Shown here piece after piece: positions 43,442 through 50,882 of a stretch of 64,000 bases of DNA. Source of the stretch: Novosphingobium sp. MW5 (GTDB lineage: Bacteria; Pseudomonadota; Alphaproteobacteria; Sphingomonadales; Sphingomonadaceae); NCBI GenBank assembly GCA_025938935.1, contig JAPCWB010000001.1:2356001-2420000 (forward strand), written 5' to 3'. Position numbers and translations under genes: made by a program. The notes under the pieces were generated by a model, which saw only the letters and a list, made by a program, of their open reading frames with translations, made no database searches and was not told the DNA's origin. Every line of letters starts with the position of its first letter. Position 1 is the stretch's first letter.

Positions 43442-44398
43442 ATGTCTCGCACGCTGAACGTCTTAACATTCCTCAATGATGCGATCGGCAGGGGAGAACG
43501 ATGCGCACTTGTCGCCATTGCCGATTTGATAGGAAGCGCTTCACGTGCGCGTGGTTCGCTGATGGCAGTCACTGAAACTGGCGAGTGGTGCGGTTCATTG
43601 TCAAGTGGCTGCCTTGAGGCGGCACTTGTCGGAGAAGCTAGGCGTGTCATAGCCAGCGGAACAACGGAGATATTGCGGATCGGGCAGGGTTCCCCGCTGA
43701 TCGATCTGCGTCTGCCCTGTGGAGGCGGATTGGACCTCCTAATTGTGCCAGAGCCGGATTCAAGAGCAATCTCTCTTGCTGTCGCAAGCCTGCTTCGCCG
43801 GCAAGCGGTCATGTTGCATTTGACCAGAAATGGCGGGGTGACCTGCGCTCAAGCCGACTGCCAAGCCATAGCCATTTGGGATGGAGAGGAACTGGTTGTA
43901 CGCTGCAATCCTTCCTTGCGCTTGCACATTGTCGGACACGGTGACGAGACCTCCGCCCTAGCCAGGTTGGCTATCGCGCACGGCGCAGAGGTTTTCGTGC
44001 ACACACCCGACGTAAGACTATTAGAATGTTGTCGCGCACTGGGCTGTGAAGTCGCATTGATGAAGACACCGGGTGATTGCTCGATATTAAGTCCTGATCT
44101 TTTTTCGGCCGCTATCGTCCTGTTCCATGATCACGACTGGGAGGTTGAGCCGCTAATGCGGCTGCTGGCGAAGCCCTGCTTCCTCATCGGCGCGATGGGA
44201 AGCCCGCAGACGCATTCGACGAGACTCAAAGCCCTACGCGATGCTGGCGCGGACGCGGCGGCGATGGCGCGCATTGTCGGTCCGGTCGGTCTCATCCCCT
44301 CCACCCGCGATCCCGAAATGCTAGCTTTGTCGGTTCTGGCGCAGGTCGGTGCGGCGTGGAACGAAGCGAACAGGCGAGGCTTTGCAACCGGCATCTAG
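43442..44398 (+). CDS. xdhC: XdhC/CoxI-type molybdenum hydroxylase maturation factor
   Basis: A 318-residue protein of the XdhC/CoxI family, which binds sulfurated molybdenum cofactor and inserts it into xanthine-dehydrogenase-type enzymes. Seen are GSLSSGCLEAAL near residue 50, IVGHGDE near 165 and the C-terminal FLIGAMGSPQTH plus GPVGLIPSTRDPEMLALS. The start at 43442 is preferred to a TTG at 43427. Its client is most likely the CoxS-CoxLM enzyme at 3.6-7.6 kb, the only such hydroxylase in the window. It converges on the mocA-like gene with a 4-base overlap. Confidence 0.85.
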   Translation: MSRTLNVLTFLNDAIGRGERCALVAIADLIGSASRARGSLMAVTETGEWCGSLSSGCLEAALVGEARRVIASGTTEILRIGQGSPLIDLRLPCGGGLDLLIVPEPDSRAISLAVASLLRRQAVMLHLTRNGGVTCAQADCQAIAIWDGEELVVRCNPSLRLHIVGHGDETSALARLAIAHGAEVFVHTPDVRLLECCRALGCEVALMKTPGDCSILSPDLFSAAIVLFHDHDWEVEPLMRLLAKPCFLIGAMGSPQTHSTRLKALRDAGADAAAMARIVGPVGLIPSTRDPEMLALSVLAQVGAAWNEANRRGFATGI

Positions 44399-44970
44399 AG
44401 CAAATGACGTCTCGCTGCTAAAAGGTCGTCGGGCGTGTCGATATCGATGGCCAGTTCCTGACTCAAGACAACAACTGATTTGCCCGACAGCAATGACTGT
44501 GCACCTCGGTCCCCGGAAAGCTGGACCAATGCAGAGAAGTATCGCTTGCCCATGATTGCCGGCACCATAGCGCGCATGTTCACTTGCGTCGCCGTGCAGT
44601 CTCCGTTGAAAGCGTCGATCAGCGCGCGGAAATGCCTGGTTGGAACGAGTGGCATATCTGCCAGCGCAATTAGTACTGCATCCGCACCGGCTTTCTCCGC
44701 CGCTCCAATGCCTATTCCTATGGAACGGGACAGCGGTGCGTCTGCAGGGTCAAGAGGCAAAGGCGAGAAACCCAGAGCTGCGAGATCGGGTGTATCTGTT
44801 CCGTGCACCGCTATCCGAATCGGAAGGTCAAGCGCAGCAAGATTTTCCGCGGCGTGAAATCCAAGAGGCTTGCCGCCAAGATCTTGCAGGAGCTTGCCTC
44901 CACCAAACCTCGTCGCGCGCCCTCCGGCAAGTAACAGAACAGCAATTCGTTCGGGCTCGGTTGTTGTCAT
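44395..44970 (-). CDS. mocA: MocA/MobA-like nucleotidyltransferase for molybdenum cofactor
   Basis: A 191-residue NTP transferase. It begins with AVLLLAGGRATRFGGGKLL, the nucleotide-binding signature, and has ALADMPLVP near residue 100 and AIDIDTPDDL at the end. Located beside xdhC it probably makes the cytosine dinucleotide form of the cofactor (MCD), used by CoxL-type hydroxylases. ATG 44970 is used; the frame extends to 45087 without family sequence. Confidence 0.82.
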   Translation of the reverse strand: MTTTEPERIAVLLLAGGRATRFGGGKLLQDLGGKPLGFHAAENLAALDLPIRIAVHGTDTPDLAALGFSPLPLDPADAPLSRSIGIGIGAAEKAGADAVLIALADMPLVPTRHFRALIDAFNGDCTATQVNMRAMVPAIMGKRYFSALVQLSGDRGAQSLLSGKSVVVLSQELAIDIDTPDDLLAARRHLL

Positions 44971-45382
44971 CACGCAAACAGTATCGGCAAAATTTTGCCG
45001 CTGGCCAAGCTTTGAATTAAGGGGAGCGCATCTGCCGATTAGACTTGCAAGCCATTCGCAGAGCCTTGCCAACTGGTAACTTTGCAAGGGAACTTTGCGT
45101 CAAGACTCGATCATAGCGGGATCCGAGTTTCAGCTGGTCAGCCTGACGAAACGTCATGTCCTTTAGCTTCGGAACAAACCCACCGTTAGCGGCTGTTGAT
45201 TTGTACTGAGAATGAAGACCAAATCACGAGTCCGGGTACAATTTCACGAGCATCCTAGGGATGGTGCTGGAACCGGTCTCAAACTAGGGACGCTGACCGC
45301 AAAGCTGTTGGTCTTAAGATAGCGACTAAAATTGGGGGTGTGATCCTACTATGTAGCCTGCGCAGATGAGGAGACTTAAGTC
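44971..45382. other. 412-base intergenic region before frmA
   Basis: No gene fits. Base composition is richer in A/T than the neighbouring coding sequence, and coding character is absent on both strands. A short direct repeat AACTTTGC occurs twice near 45078-45095. The last 130 bases presumably hold the frmA promoter, and a GAGGAGA ribosome site sits just before the ATG. Parts may be the remnant of a mobile element, but I cannot name one. Confidence 0.45.
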
Positions 45383-46496
45383 ATGAAGACCCGCGCCGCC
45401 GTTGCGTTCGCCCCCAAGCAACCGCTTGAAATCGTCGAACTTGATCTGGAAGGCCCCAAGCCGGGCGAGGTGCTGGTCGAGATCATGGCTACCGGGGTGT
45501 GCCACACTGATGCCTACACCCTCGACGGGTTCGATTCGGAAGGGATCTTCCCCTCGGTCCTCGGCCACGAAGGCGCCGGGATCGTGCGCGAGGTTGGTAC
45601 CGGGGTGACCTCGGTCAAGCCCGGTGACCACGTGATCCCGCTGTACACCCCCGAATGCCGGCAGTGTAAGTCGTGCCTTTCGGGCAAGACCAATCTGTGC
45701 ACCGCGATCCGCGCCACCCAGGGCAAGGGGCTGATGCCCGATGGCACTTCGCGGTTCAGCTACAAGGGCCAGCAGATATTCCATTACATGGGCTGTTCGA
45801 CCTTCTCGAACTTCACCGTGCTGCCCGAGATCGCGGTCGCCAAGATCCGCGAGGACGCGCCGTTCCAGTCGAGCTGCTACATCGGCTGCGGGGTGACCAC
45901 GGGCGTCGGCGCGGTGATCAACACGGCGAAGGTGCAGGTGGGCGATAATGTCGTGGTCTTCGGCCTTGGCGGCATTGGCCTTAACGTGATCCAGTGGCGC
46001 GCGGCTGGCAGGCGCGGGCAAGATAATAGGCGTCGACATCAACCCCGACCGCGAGGAGTGGGGCCGCAAGTTCGGGATGACCGCGTTCCTCAACTCGAAA
46101 GGCATGAGCCGCGAGGATACGGTCGCGAAGATCGTCGCGATGACCGACGGCGGGGCCGACTACACCTTCGACGCGACCGGCAACACCGAAGTGATGCGCA
46201 CCGCGCTGGAAGCCTGCCACCGCGGCTGGGGTACCTCGATCATCATCGGCGTGGCCGAGGCGGGCAAGGAAATCAGCACGCGCCCGTTCCAGCTGGTCAC
46301 CGGACGCAACTGGCGCGGCACCGCGTTCGGCGGGGCCAAGGGCCGGACCGACGTGCCGAAGATCGTCGACATGTACATGACCGGCAAGATCGAGATCGAC
46401 CCGATGATCACCCACGTCATGGGTCTGGAAGAGATCAACACCGCCTTCGACCTGATGCACGCGGGCAAGTCGATCCGCAGTGTCGTGGTGTTCTGA
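45383..46496 (+). pseudogene. frmA: Glutathione-dependent formaldehyde dehydrogenase (class III ADH), frameshifted
   Basis: Oxidises S-hydroxymethylglutathione to S-formylglutathione with NAD+. From ATG 45383 the first 204 residues are textbook Frm[13 protein letters not shown] near 42, GHEGAGIV near 66, the structural zinc [15 protein letters not shown] near 92 and [11 protein letters not shown] near 193. One extra T at about 45995 then shifts the frame; the correct continuation ([14 protein letters not shown], ending SIRSVVVF) is intact to 46496. Corrected length is 370 residues, the family norm. It heads the formaldehyde-formate operon. A real null would block the glutathione route, so sequencing error must be considered. 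Confidence 0.88.
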
Positions 46497-46524
46497 TCTT
46501 CAATTGAGACAGAGGGAAATCATT

Positions 46525-46923
46525 ATGGCTGATCCGGTTATCTCGGGCGACGACGTCTTCTCGCACGCTTGCCTCGGCGCAAGTGACCTTGCCGCCTCGA
46601 CCGCATTCTATGACGCCGCCCTAGCGCCGCTCGGTATCAAGAATATGGGACCGTTCGGTGATGCCTGCACACTCTATGGCAAGACCAAGCCAGCGCTGCT
46701 GGTGCTAAAGCCGGGCAACGGCGAGGCACCGTCGGGCAACGGCGTCACGCTTGGCTTTGCCGCAACGTCGCCGGCCGAAGTTGACGCTTTCCACGCTGCG
46801 GGCCTCGCCGCCGGCGGGACTGACGAAGGCGCGCCGGGCGCACGTGGTCACCTGCCGGGTGCCTACGCCGCCTACTTGCGGGATCCGGCCGGCAACAAGG
46901 TCTGCTCCTACACATTTGTCTGA
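46525..46923 (+). CDS. VOC-family (glyoxalase-fold) protein
   Basis: A 132-residue single-domain VOC protein with FSHACLGASDLAASTAFYDAAL at residues 12-33 and a conserved YLRDPAGNKVCSY end. One metal-ligand set (His14 and a C-terminal polar residue) is plausible. It lies between frmA and the S-formylglutathione hydrolase gene, 28 and 10 bases from them, so it is expected to act on glutathione adducts or as a helper in formaldehyde detoxification. AGAGGGA precedes the ATG. No reaction is known to me for this member. Confidence 0.7.
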   Translation: MADPVISGDDVFSHACLGASDLAASTAFYDAALAPLGIKNMGPFGDACTLYGKTKPALLVLKPGNGEAPSGNGVTLGFAATSPAEVDAFHAAGLAAGGTDEGAPGARGHLPGAYAAYLRDPAGNKVCSYTFV

Positions 46924-46933
46924 GACAATAGCC

Positions 46934-47764
46934 ATGGAACAGGTCAGCGCGAATAGGAGTCACGGCGGGACACAGACCGTTTGGACGCATCAGTCGGCAG
47001 AAACCCTGACCGCGATGACCTTCTCGGTCTTCGTGCCCGATCATGCCCCGGGCGCTAGACTGCCGGTGCTGTGGTATCTCTCGGGGCTGACCTGTACCCA
47101 TGCCAACGTCACCGAAAAGGGCGAATACCGTGCCGCCTGCGCGGAAGCCGGGGTGATCTTCATAGCCCCCGATACCAGCCCGCGCGGCGATGACGTGCCC
47201 GATGACGAGGGCTATGATTTCGGCAAGGGCGCGGGTTTCTATGTCGATGCGACCCAAGAGCCTTGGGCCGCGAACTTCCGCATGCGCAGCTACATAGAGC
47301 AGGAACTGCCCGAATTGGTGGCCGAACAGTTCCCGATGGCCGACATGGACCGGCAAGGCATCACTGGCCATTCGATGGGCGGCCATGGCGCGCTGACCAT
47401 TGCGCTGCGAAATCCCAGCCGGTTCAAGTCGGTCAGCGCCTTTGCCCCGATCGTCAGCCCGCTCGATTGCCCCTGGGGCGAGAAGGCGCTGGGCGGTTAC
47501 CTTGGCAGCGACAAGGCAGCTTGGCGCGAATACGACGCCTGCGCGCTGATTGAGGACGGTGCACGCTTGCCCGATCTGCTGGTCGATCAGGGCGAGGCCG
47601 ATGGCTTCCTTGCCGAGCAGCTCAAGACGGAACTCCTGATCAAGGCTTGTGTGGCTGCCGGTCAACCAGCGACGGTCCGCATGCAGCCCGGCTATGACCA
47701 CTCCTACTATTTCATTTCCAGCTTCATGGCCGAACATGTCGGCTGGCATGCTGCGCGGCTCTAG
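46934..47764 (+). CDS. fghA: S-formylglutathione hydrolase
   Basis: A 276-residue serine hydrolase that converts S-formylglutathione to formate and glutathione. Typical features are [19 protein letters not shown] near residue 51, [10 protein letters not shown] (nucleophile Ser) near 145, [15 protein letters not shown] near 174 and a C-terminal [12 protein letters not shown] carrying the catalytic His. The ATG at 46934 matches the usual N-terminus; the upstream frame belongs to the VOC gene. It completes the glutathione route begun by frmA. Confidence 0.9.
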   Translation: MEQVSANRSHGGTQTVWTHQSAETLTAMTFSVFVPDHAPGARLPVLWYLSGLTCTHANVTEKGEYRAACAEAGVIFIAPDTSPRGDDVPDDEGYDFGKGAGFYVDATQEPWAANFRMRSYIEQELPELVAEQFPMADMDRQGITGHSMGGHGALTIALRNPSRFKSVSAFAPIVSPLDCPWGEKALGGYLGSDKAAWREYDACALIEDGARLPDLLVDQGEADGFLAEQLKTELLIKACVAAGQPATVRMQPGYDHSYYFISSFMAEHVGWHAARL

Positions 47765-47774
47765 GACTGACGCA

Positions 47775-48098
47775 ATGGATACGATTGAATTCACTGTGAT
47801 TGCTCGGGATGGTTCGAAGGGCGCACTCGCTGCTGCACCTGGTATCAGTCTCATGGAGGCCTTGCGTGACGCAGGTTACGATGACCTGCTCGCGCTTTGC
47901 GGCGGCTGCAGCTCTTGCGCTACCTGCCACGTGATCATTGAGGAGGGTGCCGAAAATCTGCGCAGCGTCAGCGGCGCGGACGAGGATGACCTGCTGGATA
48001 GTTCGGATCACCGTGCACCAGGATCGAGACTTTCTTGCCAGTTGATCCTCGACTCCAAGGCCGCGGGCATCGTCGTCCGTATTGCAGCGCAAGACTGA
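47775..48098 (+). CDS. Adrenodoxin-type 2Fe-2S ferredoxin
   Basis: A 107-residue ferredoxin. The ligands follow C-x5-C-x2-C ([10 protein letters not shown] near residues 42-51) with the last Cys in RLSCQL near 91, as in putidaredoxin, DdmB and LigXc. It probably donates electrons to one of the VanA-type Rieske oxygenases of the window, which need such a partner. It sits between fghA and the formate dehydrogenase genes, tying demethylation to formaldehyde oxidation. No ferredoxin reductase is adjacent. The start at 47775 is set by homology. Confidence 0.85.
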   Translation: MDTIEFTVIARDGSKGALAAAPGISLMEALRDAGYDDLLALCGGCSSCATCHVIIEEGAENLRSVSGADEDDLLDSSDHRAPGSRLSCQLILDSKAAGIVVRIAAQD

Positions 48099-48115
48099 TC
48101 CGTTCGGAAGCTAAA

Positions 48116-48544
48116 ATGACCCTCTCTGAACTGGTCGATGATTTCCTATCCGCGCGGGACGGAGAGGAGGGGGTGCTGCTCCCGTTGCTGCAAGAAGTGC
48201 AGGAGGCGTTCGGCTGCGTCTCGCCCGAGGCCGAGCAGGCAATCGCTCAGGCGCTGAACCTGTCGCGCGCCGAGGTCCATGGAGTCGTGAGCTTCTATCA
48301 CGATTTTACCGCAGAGCCTGATGCGCGCCCCTGCGTTCAGCTATGCCGGGCCGAGGCCTGTCAGTCGCGCGGAGTCGAGGCGCTGGTCGTCGCGGCAGAA
48401 GCGGCGGCGGGCGAGCGGGTGCGCCTCGCCACAGTATACTGCCTCGGCCTTTGCAGCGTTGGGCCAGCTGCCCGGGTAAAGAATACCGTTCACGCTCGGC
48501 TGAACGAAGCCAGCCTGGTCCAGCTGATCGAGGCGGCGCGATGA
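48116..48544 (+). CDS. fdsG: NAD-dependent formate dehydrogenase gamma subunit (NuoE-like)
   Basis: A 142-residue thioredoxin-like 2Fe-2S subunit. Ligands are in CRAEACQ near residue 79 and CLGLCSVGP near 117. The HGVVSFYHDF segment near 55 is standard for NuoE/FdsG. The stop overlaps the beta-subunit start (ATGA). It passes electrons between the catalytic subunit clusters and the FMN of FdsB. Confidence 0.87.
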   Translation: MTLSELVDDFLSARDGEEGVLLPLLQEVQEAFGCVSPEAEQAIAQALNLSRAEVHGVVSFYHDFTAEPDARPCVQLCRAEACQSRGVEALVVAAEAAAGERVRLATVYCLGLCSVGPAARVKNTVHARLNEASLVQLIEAAR

Positions 48545-50073
48545 CCCCCGCGCCCGCCCTTGTGCGAATCAGCGACGATGCTCTTGCCCTCGCATGTGGA
48601 GCCGATGCCCTGGCCGCTGAGTTTGTCGCTGCCGGCTGCACGGTCGAGCGCGTCTCAAGCTGGGGCATGCACTGGCTTGAACCACTGGTCGAGATTGCCG
48701 GCCAGGGCTACGGTCCTGCTACGTCTGCCGATGTGGCCGACATTCTCGCCGGTACCAGTGCCAAAGCCATCGGCCCGATCGCCACGCATCCTTTCCTAGT
48801 ACGCCAGCAGCGGCTGACCTTTGCACGTGCCGGCCGCACCCGCCCTCTTAGCCTCGAGGATTACGCTGCGACCGGTGGTTGGTTCGGTCTGGATCGCGCG
48901 CGGAGTCTGCCGCCCGAACAGGTCGTGGCCGAGGTCACCGCGTCAGGCCTGCGCGGCCGGGGCGGCGCCGGTTTCCCTGCCGGGATCAAATGGCAGACCG
49001 TCGCCGGGGCCGCGTCCCCACGCAAGTACGTGGTCTGCAATGCCGACGAGGGCGACAGCGGCACCTTCGCAGACCGCATGTTGATGGAAGGCGATCCGTT
49101 CCAGCTGCTCGAAGGCATGGCGATCGCAGCCCATGCTGTGGGTGCGGAGCGCGGGTATGTCTACGTGCGCAGCGAGTATCCCCACGCCATCGCGAAATTG
49201 AATGCAGCGATCGAACTGGCCTCGGCCGGGCTCGCGCCGCTCGAGATCGAAGTGCGCGTCGGCGCCGGGGCATATGTCTGCGGTGAGGAGACCTCGCTCC
49301 TCAACTCGATCGAGGGCAAGCGCGGCGAGGTTCGCGCCAAGCCGCCCTTGCCGGCGCTGCAGGGGCTTTTCGGTTGCCCGACCGTGGTCAACAACGTCCT
49401 CACCCTCGCCGCTGTCCCACACATCATGGCTGAGGGGGGGCAGCCTCTATGCCAAGCTTGGGATCGATCGTTCCAAGGGCACCATGCCGATCCAGCTCGC
49501 AGGCAACATCAGGCACGGCGGGCTCTACGAGATCGCCTTCGGGATCACTCTCGGCGAACTGGTGAACCAGATCGGCGGTGGCACCGCAACGGGCCGACCG
49601 GTAAAGGCGGTGCAGGTCGGCGGGCCGCTCGGCGCCTATATACCTCCGAGCCAGTTCCACCTCCCGTTCGATTACGAAGCCTATGCCGGAGCCGACGCGC
49701 TCATAGGCCACGGAGGGATCGTGGTGTACGACGACAGTGCCGACATGGGCACGATGGCGCGGTTTGCCATGCAGTTTTGTGCAGCTGAAAGTTGCGGCAA
49801 ATGTACGCCGTGCCGGATCGGTTCAACCCGGGGGTCGAGCTGATCGACCGGATCCGCGCTGCCGCGCCTGCTGCTGCAGACGTCGTGGCCACGCTTCCGC
49901 AGATGCACAACGCCCGCAAGGACGAGCGCAGCCGCGAGGAAGACCTGCAGCTGCTCGAGGATCTTTGCGAGACCATGCAGTTCGGCTCGCTCTGCGCGTT
50001 GGGCGGGTTCGCGCCTTTTCCGGTGCGCTCGGCGTTTAAGCACTGGCCGGAAGACTTCGGACCCAAGTCATGA
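48541..50073 (+). pseudogene. fdsB: NAD-dependent formate dehydrogenase beta subunit (NuoF-like), two frameshifts
   Basis: FMN/NADH-binding subunit of soluble formate dehydrogenase. Motifs: SGLRGRGGAGFPAGIKW near 136, NADEGDSGTFADR near 164, AYVCGEETSLL near 243 and the 4Fe-4S motif ESCGKCTPCRIG near 418. Two single-base lesions, both in G runs, disrupt it: one G too many at 49434-49440 and one G too few at 49830-49834. Correcting both gives a continuous 510-residue protein ending at 50073 and overlapping fdhD. Two compensating-type indels in homopolymers point to sequencing error rather than decay. Confidence 0.87.
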
Positions 50074-50882
50074 GCAAGGGATCGGTCTCGATCCCAGTGC
50101 GAACCAGCGCCTACTGTGCCTCCAGCGAGGCGGGCTCCCGCCGCATCCCGGTTGAGGCGCCGCTCGCGATCGAGATCAACGGTGTCGCCTATGCGGTGAT
50201 GATGGTGACCCCGTGCGATCTGGAGGACTTCGTCACCGGGTTCCTGCTTTCCGAAGGTCTCGCCGATGCGTGCGAGATCGGGACCATCGCACTGCATGAA
50301 TTGGTAGGCGGTGAAGGCCAAGTCGCCCGCGTCAGCCTGCCGCCGCACCGCGCCGGCCCCGTTCTCGAACGAGCTCGACGCCGACTGGGAGACAGCTCCT
50401 GCGGGATCTGCGGGATAGAGAGCGCGGAGCTGGCGTTGCGTCCGCTTCCAGTGGTCGAGCCAGGACCGCGCGCGCAGGCCGAGGCGATCCGCGAGGCGCT
50501 GAAGGCAGCCCGCGCCCTGCAAGTGCTCGGTATTGAAACCGCCGCGACCCACGCCGCTGCTTTCGCACGCAATGACGGCACGATCGTCACGCTGCGCGAA
50601 GATGTCGGCCGCCACAATGCGCTCGACAAAGTGATCGGCAGGTTGGCTCGCGGCGGCGAAGACCCGGCCAATGGCTTCCTCATTGTCACCTCGCGCTGCT
50701 CTTACGAACTGGTCGAGAAAGCTGTACGCGCAGGCTGCGGTCTGCTCGTCGCCATTTCAGCGCCGACCGACCTTGCCGTGCGCCGTGCCGAAGCGGCCGG
50801 CCTTGCCCTTGCCGCCATAGCCCGTGACGATACCCTGACGTGGGTCACTCAGCTGCAACCGGAGACCGCCGATGGGATATGA
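50070..50882 (+). CDS. fdhD: Formate dehydrogenase sulfurtransferase FdhD
   Basis: A 270-residue FdhD, which moves sulfur from IscS to the molybdenum cofactor of formate dehydrogenase. The conserved CGICG near residue 111 carries the two essential cysteines. MVTPCDLEDFVTGFLLSEG near 45 and EDVGRHNALDKVIG near 172 match the family. It overlaps both fdsB and fdsA. Its position between them, rather than after fdsA, is a rearranged order. Confidence 0.88.
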   Translation: MSKGSVSIPVRTSAYCASSEAGSRRIPVEAPLAIEINGVAYAVMMVTPCDLEDFVTGFLLSEGLADACEIGTIALHELVGGEGQVARVSLPPHRAGPVLERARRRLGDSSCGICGIESAELALRPLPVVEPGPRAQAEAIREALKAARALQVLGIETAATHAAAFARNDGTIVTLREDVGRHNALDKVIGRLARGGEDPANGFLIVTSRCSYELVEKAVRAGCGLLVAISAPTDLAVRRAEAAGLALAAIARDDTLTWVTQLQPETADGI

